A DNA stretch of 46,458 bases from an uncultured Chthonomonadales bacterium. GTDB lineage: Bacteria > Armatimonadota > Chthonomonadetes > Chthonomonadales > CAJBBX01. Positions 24,450-32,936 of this stretch are shown here, piece by piece. The notes under the pieces are model-generated. The model did not search any database, had not been told where the DNA came from, and saw only the letters and a program-made list of their open reading frames with translations. The stretch is taken from contig CALLMM010000035.1 of the NCBI GenBank assembly GCA_938005745.1, positions 1 to 46,458 on the forward strand, read 5' to 3'. The position numbers and the translations under genes were made by a program. The stretch's first letter is position 1; every line of letters begins with the position of its first letter.

Positions 24450-25334
24450 TCATCGCGAGAGCGTGATCGTCGAGTCCACCAGGGCAAAACGTAGCGAGTA
24501 GTAGAGGTTCTGCGCCCGGTAGTTCTCGGCTCCCGTGGTCAGATAGACCTGCGTACAGCCCAGTTCTCGCAGATGTCTCAGGCTATGGCTTATCAACAGA
24601 CGTCCCAGACCGCGCCCCTGGTAGTTCTGCTGCACGCTCAATCCGTTGATATATCCGACAAACCGTGCGTCCGGGTGACGGCTGGTTGCCGGGTTCATCA
24701 GAGAGTAGTAGCATGACCCGACCGGTAAGGAGCGGTCGAAAACTTTCTGCACGAAGCGGTATGAGGCTTGCGCGGCTCTCTGCAGATGGAAAGGCGGCTG
24801 CGGCTCTGCCGGGTTCTCGGCGGGCAGCTCCTGACAGGTCATGCAGAACTCCCGATGACGCACACGGAACCCGTAGAGAGCCAGAAGCTGTACCACCTCT
24901 GTCAGCCTTTCGGACAGTCCGCACCATCCCCCATTGTAAAAGGGGATGCTGATCGCCTCAACCGGGTCAAACGCGATCTGCAGGCGGCTTCGATGCCGCG
25001 TCAGAAACATCTCCGCCGCACGGAGCAGCTCCAGCCCTGCCTCCCGACATCCCGACAGGATCATCGGACCGAAGAGCAGACCCTCGCCCTCGCGCGCCAG
25101 CGTCCAGCGATCCGGCACATGCGCGTACTTTCCGATCCGGGCAAACCCGACGATCTCGCCGCCCTCCTCCGCAACGAAGGTCTGGCTCACCTGGTGATTG
25201 AGCACGGCTCCGGTGAAGGAGGGCGAGAACTCGTCCAGCGTCGGCGGGAAACCGTGCGGCAGAGCGGACGTGAGGGAACAGTACAGCCGATGAAGGACTT
25301 GTAGATCGTCAGGTACCACAGGACGAACAGGCAT
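24450..25334 (-). CDS. GNAT-family acetyltransferase with two GNAT-like halves
   Basis: A 294-aa protein. The C-terminal half (about 160-294) is a clear GNAT domain with the acetyl-CoA loop QNYQGRGLGRLLI preceded by INGLSV and followed by YRAQNLYYSLRF. The N-terminal half begins like a second, more divergent GNAT (VRPVVPDDLQVLHRLY, then FVAEEGGEIVGFARIG). The substrate is unknown. A strong promoter (25382-25410) serves it, and it overlaps or nearly overlaps the lipoprotein gene downstream, so the two are probably cotranscribed. Confidence 0.85.
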   Translation of the reverse strand: MPVRPVVPDDLQVLHRLYCSLTSALPHGFPPTLDEFSPSFTGAVLNHQVSQTFVAEEGGEIVGFARIGKYAHVPDRWTLAREGEGLLFGPMILSGCREAGLELLRAAEMFLTRHRSRLQIAFDPVEAISIPFYNGGWCGLSERLTEVVQLLALYGFRVRHREFCMTCQELPAENPAEPQPPFHLQRAAQASYRFVQKVFDRSLPVGSCYYSLMNPATSRHPDARFVGYINGLSVQQNYQGRGLGRLLISHSLRHLRELGCTQVYLTTGAENYRAQNLYYSLRFALVDSTITLSR

Positions 25335-25381
25335 GCTCCTCTGCTCCAGGGCAGCGCGGACTGCCCGCTACGGTTATGAAA

Positions 25382-25410
25382 ATTATACAGTTGCGCGCAG
25401 GAGCCGTCAA
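25382..25410 (-). promoter_or_regulatory. Promoter of the GNAT-lipoprotein operon
   Basis: On the minus strand, TTGACG (25405-25410), 17 bp and a perfect TATAAT (25382-25387), about 40 bases before the start codon. The divergent gdhA gene has no equally good promoter; a TATACT box at 25506-25511 lacks a matching -35. Confidence 0.85.
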
Positions 25411-25590
25411 TGTCAGCACAGGAATCGGCACTCCCATGATAGAAGCTACGTAATGGATTATAGATCACCTCAAATGCGGAAAAAGGAGATAGCGGAACCG
25501 AAGGGTATACTATGGCAGTAGCCTGTTGACGATGTTCTTTCTCCTCTTATGCATGAGACCTGTCGCAGCAGTTGATTCGAGGAGGAATCA

Positions 25591-26883
25591 ATGACTGTTT
25601 CTACACTTGAACGCTCGCACCGCAGAGTTGCGGTGCGAGAGAGCACCAACCCGTATGAGAATGCGCTGCATCAACTGGAGATCGCTGCCCGGCATCTGGA
25701 GCTCGATCCCGGAATGCATGAGATCCTGAAGTATCCTCAACGGGAGATCACTGTCCACTTCCCCGTCAAACTTGACAACGGAACGACCCGTATTTTCACC
25801 GGCTACCGTGTGCAGCACAACCTCGCGCGAGGTCCCTCCAAAGGCGGCATCCGGTACAGTCCCAAAACCGATCTGGACGAGGTGCGCGCGCTTGCCATGT
25901 GGATGACATGGAAGAGCGCGATTGTTAATATCCCCTTCGGCGGCGCAAAAGGCGGCGTCCTGTGCGATCCCAAAGTGATGTCCATGGGAGAACTGGAACG
26001 TCTCACCCGACGCTACGCCACCGAAATCAGCATTCTTATCGGTCCGGAGACAGATATCCCCGCGCCGGACGTCAATACCAATCCCCAGGTGATGGCATGG
26101 ATCATGGACACCTACTCCATGCATCGCGGCTCAACCGTTCCCGCTGTGGTCACCGGGAAACCGGTTTCGATCGGCGGATCGGAGGGGCGCGTGGAGGCGA
26201 CCGGACGCGGCATCGCGATCATCGCCTCTGAAGCCGCAAACCAGATGGGAATTCCCATGGCAGGCGCTAGCGTTGTCATTCAGGGGTTCGGAAATGTCGG
26301 CTCTATCGCGGCGCGCTCGTTCTATGAGCGGGGCGCAAAGGTGATCGCGGTCAGCGACGCAATCGGCGGACTGTGGAACCCCAACGGACTGGACATTCCG
26401 GCGCTTCTGGAGTGTTCGCACCGCGATGGAACCCTGACCACGCACAAAGGCGGCGAACCGATCACCAACGAGGAGCTTCTTGAGCTTCCCTGCGACATCC
26501 TCGTTCCCGCCGCCATCGAGAACCAGATCACCACCGCCAACGCTCACCGTATTCAGGCGCGCATCATTATCGAAGGCGCGAACGGACCCACCACCCCCGC
26601 CGCAGACCGCATACTCTATGATCGGGGCATCTTCCTCGTACCGGATGTGCTGGCGAATGCGGGCGGCGTCGTGGTCTCCTACTTTGAATGGGTTCAGGAC
26701 CTTCAGAGCTTCTTCTGGGAGGAGGCGGAGGTGAACAAGCGGATGGAGCAGATGATGGTGCGCGCCTATAAATCGGTTGCCGACATCGCCCTGCGAAAAG
26801 AGCTGGATATGCGCACTGCCGCCTATATGATCGGCGTGAAGCGCGTGGCGGACGCCGCCACGACTCGCGGCATCTACCCGTAG
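25591..26883 (+). CDS. gdhA: Glutamate dehydrogenase
   Basis: A 430-aa Glu/Leu/Phe/Val dehydrogenase that interconverts glutamate with 2-oxoglutarate and ammonia. The dimerisation-domain phrases [29 protein letters not shown] (catalytic Lys) and [14 protein letters not shown] are intact. The Rossmann motif [10 protein letters not shown] is near residue 230, with Asp-containing AVSDAIGG after the second strand. SD GAGGAGG is six bases before ATG 25591. It is monocistronic with its own strong terminator. Cofactor preference cannot be settled by eye. Confidence 0.97.
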   Translation: MTVSTLERSHRRVAVRESTNPYENALHQLEIAARHLELDPGMHEILKYPQREITVHFPVKLDNGTTRIFTGYRVQHNLARGPSKGGIRYSPKTDLDEVRALAMWMTWKSAIVNIPFGGAKGGVLCDPKVMSMGELERLTRRYATEISILIGPETDIPAPDVNTNPQVMAWIMDTYSMHRGSTVPAVVTGKPVSIGGSEGRVEATGRGIAIIASEAANQMGIPMAGASVVIQGFGNVGSIAARSFYERGAKVIAVSDAIGGLWNPNGLDIPALLECSHRDGTLTTHKGGEPITNEELLELPCDILVPAAIENQITTANAHRIQARIIIEGANGPTTPAADRILYDRGIFLVPDVLANAGGVVVSYFEWVQDLQSFFWEEAEVNKRMEQMMVRAYKSVADIALRKELDMRTAAYMIGVKRVADAATTRGIYP

Positions 26884-26905
26884 TCTTCTATCCGGTTCGA
26901 CTTCC

Positions 26906-26938
26906 AAAAGCCCCCTTCCGGCGAGAAGGGGGCTTTTT
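26906..26938 (+). terminator. Intrinsic terminator of gdhA
   Basis: A perfect 13-bp stem AAAAGCCCCCTTC / GAAGGGGGCTTTT with a six-base loop, ending in TTTTT. The A-run at its left end makes it bidirectional in form. Confidence 0.95.
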
Positions 26939-26957
26939 CATACGGAAAATGTGCGTT

Positions 26958-26975
26958 TCTCCGTCCGGACGGAGA
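26958..26975. repeat. 18-bp perfect palindrome upstream of sdhC
   Basis: TCTCCGTCCGGACGGAGA is fully self-complementary. It precedes an AT-rich TATATATATT stretch (26996-27005), a GTCTTTC/GAAAGAC hairpin and two ACCGGT copies before sdhC. It could be an operator for a dimeric regulator of the sdh operon, or the outer part of a gdhA 3' hairpin. Confidence 0.5.
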
Positions 26976-27132
26976 CAGAGCGCGCCTGGAACGGGTATAT
27001 ATATTTAGTTGAGTTTTGTCAGTCTTTCCGCAGAAAGACTAATAGACCGGTTTCCTGGACCGGTTACGAGTTTCCGGCTCTTTCCCGCTGCCCGAAACAT
27101 ACGCCCCCGCTCTTTCTGCTTCTGGAGGTTCT

Positions 27133-27966
27133 ATGTCATCCTACACAGCACAATCACGCGAACCCGGACGCGCCCCGCTTCCCATGACAGACCGACAGGA
27201 CCGCTGGTGGGTTCAGCCGGTTCTGATCGTAGCGACGCTGGTTCTCTTCGGGATCTATGCCGGGTTTCGCGCATTTGAAAACAACTTCTATGAGACCAGA
27301 CAGCTGATAGAGTCGCAGCCCGGTCTGCAGGCGGCTCCCCTCTATCTCTCTCCGTTCTACTCTCCCCCGCTGCACCACCTGATCGCCTCCTGGCCCGCCG
27401 CGCTCTCACCCGCACTGTTTCTGGTGATCTTCCCTCTCAGTTTTCGGGGCACCTGCTACTACTGTCGAAAAGCCTACTACCGCGCCTTTTTCTGGGATCC
27501 CCCTGCGTGCGCTGTCGCTGAGATACGCGACCGGGCGCGCATGAAATACAGCGGGGAGACGACCCTGCCCTTCGTCGTCAACAACTTCCATCGCTATGCA
27601 CTCTACCTGATCCTGGTCTATGTGGTCTTTCACTGGTATCACCTGTATGAGGCGTTCCACTATGTGGACGCAGCCGGCAGCGTCAAACTCGGTTACTTCG
27701 GTCTTGGCACGCTCATCTTCGGACTGGACGCCGTTCTTCTCAGCCTGTACGTCTTCTCCTGCCACTCCTGGCGTCACCTGATCGGCGGCGGCGCCAACAA
27801 CTTCAGCCGTTCGCCCATCCGTCTGAAACTGTGGCAGATCGTTACCACGCTGAACAAGCGGCATGGTCTGTACTTCTGGTTGAGCCTTGCCACCGTGGGA
27901 CTGGCGGATATCTACGTGAGACTGGTCGCCTCCGGCATCATTCCGGACCTGGCGGTGAGGTTGTAA
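27133..27966 (+). CDS. sdhC: Succinate dehydrogenase membrane anchor (Sdh1-type SdhC)
   Basis: A 277-aa integral membrane subunit with about five transmembrane helices. It resembles the single-gene anchor of mycobacterial Sdh1 in its opening DRWWVQP, YLSPFYSPP, TCYYCRKAYYR, ACAVAE, YSGETTLPFVVNNFHRY, SCHSWRH and LNKRHGLYFW. It is much longer than ordinary SdhC or SdhD and no separate SdhD gene follows. The cysteines and histidines in TCYYCRK and SCHSWRH may bind a cofactor in the membrane. ATG 27133 follows SD GGAGG. The flavoprotein gene starts 3 bp after its stop. Confidence 0.88.
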   Translation: MSSYTAQSREPGRAPLPMTDRQDRWWVQPVLIVATLVLFGIYAGFRAFENNFYETRQLIESQPGLQAAPLYLSPFYSPPLHHLIASWPAALSPALFLVIFPLSFRGTCYYCRKAYYRAFFWDPPACAVAEIRDRARMKYSGETTLPFVVNNFHRYALYLILVYVVFHWYHLYEAFHYVDAAGSVKLGYFGLGTLIFGLDAVLLSLYVFSCHSWRHLIGGGANNFSRSPIRLKLWQIVTTLNKRHGLYFWLSLATVGLADIYVRLVASGIIPDLAVRL

Positions 27967-27969
27967 ACG

Positions 27970-29769
27970 ATGGAAGCATACAGAGAACACGCATTTGATG
28001 TACTGATCGTCGGAGCGGGAGGCGCGGGGCTGCGCGCTGCCATCTCCGTAATGGAAGCCGGTCTCTCCTGCGGCATCGTCTGCAAGTCGCTGCTGGGGAA
28101 AGCCCATACGGTGATGGCGGAAGGCGGAGCCGCCGCCGCGCTTGGAAATATGAACGACGGCGACAGCTGGGAGTGGCACTTTGTCCATACCATGAAGGGA
28201 GGGGGCTACCTCAACAATCCCCTCATCGTGGAGATCTATGCGAAGGAAGCCCCGGAGCGCGTGCGGGAACTGGAGGAGTACGGAGCGGTCTTCGATCGCA
28301 CGCCCGAAGGTCTGATCGCGCAGCGCACCTTCGGAGGTCATGTCCCCTTCAAGCGGCTGGCGCATGTCGGCGACCGCACCGGACTGGAGATCATTCGCAC
28401 GCTGCAAGATAAGGCGGTCTCCCTCAAGCCGAAGATCTTTATGGAGATGACCGTCATCCGCCTTCTGAAGGACGGAGGGCGGGTTGTCGGCGCGCTGGCA
28501 TACGACCGTCACACCGGAGAGTTTATCGTATTTCATGCCCGCGCCGTCGTTCTGGCGACCGGCGGATGGGGACGAATGTACAAGTTCACCTCCAACTCCT
28601 GGGAGAGCACCGGAGACGGAGCCGCGATGGCGTTTGAGGCGGGAGCGGAACTGATAGACATGGAGATGGTGCAGTTCCACCCAACGGGCATGGTCTGGCC
28701 CCCCGGCGTGCGCGGGATTCTGGTGACGGAAGGCGTTCGCGCGGAGGGCGGCTTTCTCCGCAACAGCAAAGGCGAACGCTTCATGTTCAACCCGGAGTAT
28801 ATGACCGATGTCTATCGCGGCAAGTTTGCGGAGACGGAAGAGGAGGCGCTTGCCTGGCTGAGCGACTCCCGCAAGCACCGCAGCCCGCCGGAGCTCCTGC
28901 CGCGCGATGTGGTGGCAAGAGCCATCTACAAAGAGGTGCGCGCCGGTCGCGGCAGCCCTCACGGCGGCGTCTTCCTGGATGTCAGCCATCGCGGAGAGGA
29001 GTACATCAAGCGCAAACTGCCCTCGATGTATGAGCAGTTCCGCGCTCTGGGAGATATTGACATCACGAAAGAGCCGATGGAGATATATCCCACCATCCAC
29101 TACACGATGGGCGGCATTCGCGTCGAGCCGGAGACCTGCGCGTCTAGCCTGCCGGGTCTGTTCGCCGCCGGCGAGTGCGCGGGAGGACTTCACGGAGCGA
29201 ACCGACTGGGAGGCAACTCCCTGACCGATATTCTGGTCTTTGGCAAACGCGCCGGAGATGGAGCGGTTCAGTACGCGCAGAGCGTCAGCGGCGGGAAAGC
29301 TTCCGCGGAAGAGATCGAGGAGGAGATGGCGACGATGCTCGCGCCTCTAAACGCCGCCTCCGGCGAGAACCCCTACGTTCTCGCGCAAGAGCTTCAGGAA
29401 GCCATGCAGAAGGGAGCGATGATCGAGCGCACCGAAGCCGGTCTTCTGGAGTGCCTGGATAAGGTGATGGAGCTTCAAAAACGCGCGAAGAGCCTGCGCG
29501 TCGAAGGAGATCGCTGCTACAATCCCGGCTGGCATACCGCCCGCGATCTCCAGTTCACCCTGAGGATCTCAGAGATCATTGTGCGCTGCGCGCTGGAGCG
29601 AAAAGAGAGCCGCGGCGCGCAGTGGCGTTCCGACTATCCGGGGTTGAGCGAAGAGTGGGGCAAAAAGAACTTGGTGGCGGTGAAAGAGGGCGATTCGGTT
29701 AAAATCATGGAGCGACCGCTCCCGGAGATGCCTCCGCATCTGAAAGCGATTATGGAGGAGAAGAAATAA
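27970..29769 (+). CDS. sdhA: Succinate dehydrogenase/fumarate reductase flavoprotein subunit
   Basis: A 599-aa FAD protein. The Rossmann motif VLIVGAGGAGLRAA is at residues 12-25. HTVMAEGGAAAALG holds the His that carries covalent FAD in this family. The substrate-site phrases RTFGGHVPFKR, VQFHPTG and TIHYTMGGIRV are present, along with GANRLGGNSLTD. It oxidises succinate to fumarate, or the reverse, in the SdhCAB membrane complex. It is tightly packed: 3 bp after sdhC, and its stop TAA overlaps the sdhB ATG by one base. Confidence 0.96.
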   Translation: MEAYREHAFDVLIVGAGGAGLRAAISVMEAGLSCGIVCKSLLGKAHTVMAEGGAAAALGNMNDGDSWEWHFVHTMKGGGYLNNPLIVEIYAKEAPERVRELEEYGAVFDRTPEGLIAQRTFGGHVPFKRLAHVGDRTGLEIIRTLQDKAVSLKPKIFMEMTVIRLLKDGGRVVGALAYDRHTGEFIVFHARAVVLATGGWGRMYKFTSNSWESTGDGAAMAFEAGAELIDMEMVQFHPTGMVWPPGVRGILVTEGVRAEGGFLRNSKGERFMFNPEYMTDVYRGKFAETEEEALAWLSDSRKHRSPPELLPRDVVARAIYKEVRAGRGSPHGGVFLDVSHRGEEYIKRKLPSMYEQFRALGDIDITKEPMEIYPTIHYTMGGIRVEPETCASSLPGLFAAGECAGGLHGANRLGGNSLTDILVFGKRAGDGAVQYAQSVSGGKASAEEIEEEMATMLAPLNAASGENPYVLAQELQEAMQKGAMIERTEAGLLECLDKVMELQKRAKSLRVEGDRCYNPGWHTARDLQFTLRISEIIVRCALERKESRGAQWRSDYPGLSEEWGKKNLVAVKEGDSVKIMERPLPEMPPHLKAIMEEKK

Positions 29770-30551
29770 TGCTGGAGACCATCACCGTTCGCGTGTTTCG
29801 CGGTGACGCCAACGGCGGGGAGGAGAAGGAGTACAGGGTCAAGACCTTTCCCGGCATGGTTGTCCTCGACGCCATCCATCAGATTCAGGCGGAACAGGAC
29901 AGCACCGTCGCATGCCGCTGGAACTGTAAAGCGGCGAAATGCGGTTCCTGTAGCGCGGAGATCAACGGTAAACCCCGCCTGATGTGCAAGAGCCGGATCG
30001 AAGACTACTACGGCGAGGACGGGATTATTCGGGTACATCCCCTGAAGACCTTCCCCCTCATCAAAGACCTGGTCACGGATGTGTCCTGGAACTACAAAAC
30101 CGCCGAGAAGATCGCGCCGCTCTCTGTCTCTTCCGGCGTTCCCCGCCCCTTCCGGATGCAGCAGGTGGATGTGGAGCGCGTGCAGGAGTTTCGCAAATGC
30201 ATCGAGTGCTTCCTGTGCCAGAACGTATGTCACATTTTGCGCGACCATAACCGCAAGGACGGCTATTTCGGACCGCGTTTTATGGTCAAGCTGGCGTCGC
30301 TGGACATGCACCCGCTGGATGAGATAGATCGCCGCGCCCAGCTGCATTCAGAGGCGGGTGTCGGCTACTGCAACATCACCAAGTGCTGCGAGGAGCTATG
30401 TCCGGAGCATATTCACATCACGGACAACGCCATCATCCCGCTGAAAGAGCGGGTTGCGGATGAGTACTACGATCCCCTGAAAAAGGTGATCCGTCTGATT
30501 TTTGGCAGAAATGGCAGGAAGATGCCCGTTTCTTCTTCCTCCAAGAAGTAG
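29769..30551 (+). CDS. sdhB: Succinate dehydrogenase iron-sulfur subunit
   Basis: A 260-aa protein with an N-terminal [2Fe-2S] ferredoxin domain (CRWNCKAAKCGSC, then MC about 12 residues later) and a C-terminal domain with two cysteine sets: CIECFLCQNVC, and CNITKCCEELCP, which by family analogy hold the [4Fe-4S] and [3Fe-4S] clusters. It carries electrons from FAD to the membrane subunit. Translation is coupled to sdhA by the TAATG overlap. A 13-bp stem hairpin follows the stop. Confidence 0.95.
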   Translation: MLETITVRVFRGDANGGEEKEYRVKTFPGMVVLDAIHQIQAEQDSTVACRWNCKAAKCGSCSAEINGKPRLMCKSRIEDYYGEDGIIRVHPLKTFPLIKDLVTDVSWNYKTAEKIAPLSVSSGVPRPFRMQQVDVERVQEFRKCIECFLCQNVCHILRDHNRKDGYFGPRFMVKLASLDMHPLDEIDRRAQLHSEAGVGYCNITKCCEELCPEHIHITDNAIIPLKERVADEYYDPLKKVIRLIFGRNGRKMPVSSSSKK

Positions 30552-30558
30552 CTTCCGA

Positions 30559-30599
30559 TAGCCGGGATCAGCAGACGTTGCGTCACCTGATCCCGGCTA
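30559..30599 (+). terminator. Hairpin after sdhB
   Basis: A perfect 13-bp stem TAGCCGGGATCAG / CTGATCCCGGCTA with a 15-nt loop, 8 bp after the sdhB stop. The following ATTACC is not a T-run, so termination may need Rho. Confidence 0.65.
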
Positions 30600-30963
30600 A
30601 TTACCATATCATCTCTTAAGAACTAGGGACCAGTGACCGATAATCCATGAAGAGATTATCACGTTCCACATTATCTCGCACATATCATCTCTAGTTCGAA
30701 CATTTCAGCAGTCCTCATCGTCTATAAACTTATGGCTCCATACTAGAAGAGTGGAATTTTTTGTGCTGTGAACATGGTAAAAGTAACAGGGGAGGTCGAG
30801 TGCCCGCTGCTGCTCACGGCATATATCCACAAGTCGGTAGTGACGCCCCCCCCAAATACCCACATTCTATAGGGTTGGACGGCAACCGCTTGTCCAAAGG
30901 GGTATTCTATTAAAGTAACTATGTAGACAGACACCCCCTGAAGCATGGAGGCTCAGACAGTTC
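30600..30963. other. AT-rich intergenic region with dyads and a direct repeat
   Basis: This 364-bp stretch has no convincing gene. It holds a 12-nt direct repeat CATATCATCTCT (30605-30616 and 30681-30692), an inverted pair GAACTAG/CTAGTTC around the same spacer (30620-30626, 30691-30697), a GATAATC-N8-GATTATC dyad (30639-30660), an eight-C run near 30845, and TTGGAC-N11-GTCCAA (30875-30897). It must contain the promoter of the phosphoglycosyltransferase gene. TATAAA at 30723-30728 is a possible -10, without a good -35. Confidence 0.6.
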
Positions 30964-31719
30964 ATGAGTGATCGGATAGCGTCCTATCCCTCTGTGGGAG
31001 AGAACAGCCTTGCCTACGAATTTATCAAACGCTTGACGGATATCGTGTTTGGCGGCATACTTCTCCTCCTGTTTAGCCCTCTTCTGTTGGCGGTAGGGAT
31101 CCTGATTCGCAAGACATCGAACGGTCCTGTTCTCTTCAGACAGGCGAGAGTAGGGCGATACAACCGGATTTTCTACATCTACAAGTTCCGCACCATGCAC
31201 GAGAATGCCGACCAGAACGGTCCGCAGATCACCTCCTCCGACGATTCTCGGGTAACCGCCGTCGGTCGCATCCTACGAGATACCAAGCTCGACGAGCTGC
31301 CGCAGCTGATCAATGTGGTCAAGGGCGATATGAGTCTGGTCGGTCCCCGACCGCAGGTTCCGCGCTTCGTCAATCAGTTTCCGGATGAGTATCGCGATGT
31401 GATACTCGCCGTGCGTCCCGGCATTACTGGACCGACCCAGCTGCGCTTCCGCAATGAGGAGTCTCTGCTGCGCGGTCAGCCAGACCGTGAGAGTTACTAT
31501 ATTCGTGAACTTCTGCCGATAAAGTGTGAGATGGACGCCCACTATGTGAGCCGGCGTTCCATCGCCTTGGACCTTCATGTTCTGTGCCACACCTTCTACC
31601 TGTTCATGCGGGGCATGATTCGCAAGTCTCTGCGCCTCAAACCGCAGGCGGTCTGCGAGACCTACTCTCGAGAGCGCTTTCTCGAGGAGCGCGAGGAGAA
31701 AGCGGACGTCGTGGCGTAA
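30964..31719 (+). CDS. Bacterial sugar transferase (initiating phosphoglycosyltransferase)
   Basis: A 251-aa monotopic phosphoglycosyltransferase that starts EPS repeat-unit assembly by moving a sugar-phosphate to undecaprenyl phosphate at the inner membrane. The N-terminal re-entrant helix is [21 protein letters not shown]. The hallmarks [32 protein letters not shown] and [13 protein letters not shown] are intact. It lacks the extra N-terminal membrane region of WcaJ-type enzymes. It is transcribed towards the EPS operon, converging on it. SD GGAGG is 12 bases from ATG, rather far. Confidence 0.93.
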   Translation: MSDRIASYPSVGENSLAYEFIKRLTDIVFGGILLLLFSPLLLAVGILIRKTSNGPVLFRQARVGRYNRIFYIYKFRTMHENADQNGPQITSSDDSRVTAVGRILRDTKLDELPQLINVVKGDMSLVGPRPQVPRFVNQFPDEYRDVILAVRPGITGPTQLRFRNEESLLRGQPDRESYYIRELLPIKCEMDAHYVSRRSIALDLHVLCHTFYLFMRGMIRKSLRLKPQAVCETYSRERFLEEREEKADVVA

Positions 31720-31747
31720 AAGGCTCTCGTATGAAACGAAAAAGTTC

Positions 31748-31773
31748 GCGGGGTGAGGAGAGCCTCACCCCGC
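31748..31773. terminator. Bidirectional terminator between sugar transferase and EPS operon
   Basis: An 11-bp stem GCGGGGTGAGG / CCTCACCCCGC with loop AGAG. On the minus strand it is followed by GAACTTTTT. The stem contains the stop codon and last Gly codon of the minus-strand glycosyltransferase gene. Confidence 0.8.
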
Positions 31774-32934
31774 TTTCGCATTCCGATAACACTCCAGATA
31801 GACCCTCTCGATCTGCCTCACCATCTCCCGGTCGCAGAAGGTCGGGGAGACATACTCCAGCGCATTTCTGCCCATCTCCCTGCGCAGCGTCTCATCTTCC
31901 AGAAGCTGCAGCACCCTCTCCGCCATCAGGGCGCAGTCCCGCGGCTTCGCCAGAAAGCCGGTCTTCCCCTCGAGAACAGCTTCCGACGCACCGTCTACCT
32001 CCGTCGCCACGATGGGCAGTCCCGCGCACATCGCCTGCGGAAACACGCGCGGTAGCCCCTCCCAGAGCGAGGTCAACAGGAAGACGTCAAACAGGCGCAG
32101 CAGACGCGGAATATCGTGACGATACCCCAGATTAATGACCGTCTCCTTAAGCCCCAACGCGGCGATACCCGCCTGAAACTCCGCCTGCATCGGTCCTCCG
32201 CCGACAAATACGAAACGCGCCTCCGGACATCTCTGATGCACGATCTCCGCCACCTTGAGGAAGTCTTCGGGTGCTTTCTGCGCCGCCAGTCGGCTGACGG
32301 TCCCGATCACCGGGGCGTGGGGAGGTACCCCGATCTCGCATCGAAGCGCCTGCGTGTCCACCTCTACATCGCGATACCGGGCGATGTCTATGCCGCTGCG
32401 GATCACCGTATACTGCTCCGGCGTACCGATGCGATCCGCCAGTCCCTTCTCGCCATTCGCTTTCGCGACCACAATGATCTTTGCGGAGACCTTTGCCGCC
32501 CGCCGCTCCAGCAGAATGTAGAGCCTGCGGACCCACGGGTTCATATGCGCGTGGTGTCCCCATCCATGCACCGTATGGATGATCACAGGAACTCCCGCCT
32601 TCGCTGCCGCGAGCCTTCCCAGAACGCCCGCTTTGCTGCCATGCGTATGCAGCACATCCCAGGGATGCGCCCGGAACCAGGCGATCAGGTCGCGGTAAGC
32701 TTGCAGTTCCCGAAGAGGATGGACGGAGCGTCGCAGACTGGGGAGAATATGCACCGGGATCTGATGTTTTTCTGCGAATTCGGTGAGGCTCGCCTCATCG
32801 TTTGCCGTCTGACCGGAGAGTACGGCCGATTCAAACCGCTCCGGGCTGGCATAACGGCAGGTTGTCAGGGTGTTCTCGGTCGCCCCCCCGACCGCCAGAT
32901 GCGTGATCAGATGCAGCACACGTATGCGGCTCAC
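31765..32934 (-). CDS. Glycosyltransferase family 4 (last EPS operon gene)
   Basis: A 389-aa GT-B retaining glycosyltransferase. The N-terminal domain opens VLHLITHLAVGGATENTL and has the acceptor-side HTVHGWGHH. The C-terminal nucleotide-sugar domain has GTVSRLAAQKAPEDFL, VFVGGGP, and LLTSLWEGLPRVFPQAMCAGLPIVATEVDG, the E-x7-E region of GT4. It is predicted cytoplasmic or membrane-associated. The start is GTG at 32934, three bases after the previous stop, with GGAGAGG upstream. Sugar and linkage are not predictable here. Confidence 0.93.
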   Translation of the reverse strand: MSRIRVLHLITHLAVGGATENTLTTCRYASPERFESAVLSGQTANDEASLTEFAEKHQIPVHILPSLRRSVHPLRELQAYRDLIAWFRAHPWDVLHTHGSKAGVLGRLAAAKAGVPVIIHTVHGWGHHAHMNPWVRRLYILLERRAAKVSAKIIVVAKANGEKGLADRIGTPEQYTVIRSGIDIARYRDVEVDTQALRCEIGVPPHAPVIGTVSRLAAQKAPEDFLKVAEIVHQRCPEARFVFVGGGPMQAEFQAGIAALGLKETVINLGYRHDIPRLLRLFDVFLLTSLWEGLPRVFPQAMCAGLPIVATEVDGASEAVLEGKTGFLAKPRDCALMAERVLQLLEDETLRREMGRNALEYVSPTFCDREMVRQIERVYLECYRNAKAG

Positions 32935-32936
32935 CT

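Noticed and set aside
30870..30890. A sigma-54 (-24/-12) promoter before the sugar transferase
   Set aside because: The GG and GC elements are separated by 9 rather than 10 bases and the flanking consensus is poor.
30743..30946. A 67-aa minus-strand ORF and a 32-codon plus-strand ORF (from 30774) in the sdhB-transferase gap
   Set aside because: Neither has a convincing SD, known motif or normal composition. The plus-strand frame continues past its stops with protein-like sequence (KGYSIKVTM), which hints at a decayed remnant, but the signal is too weak.
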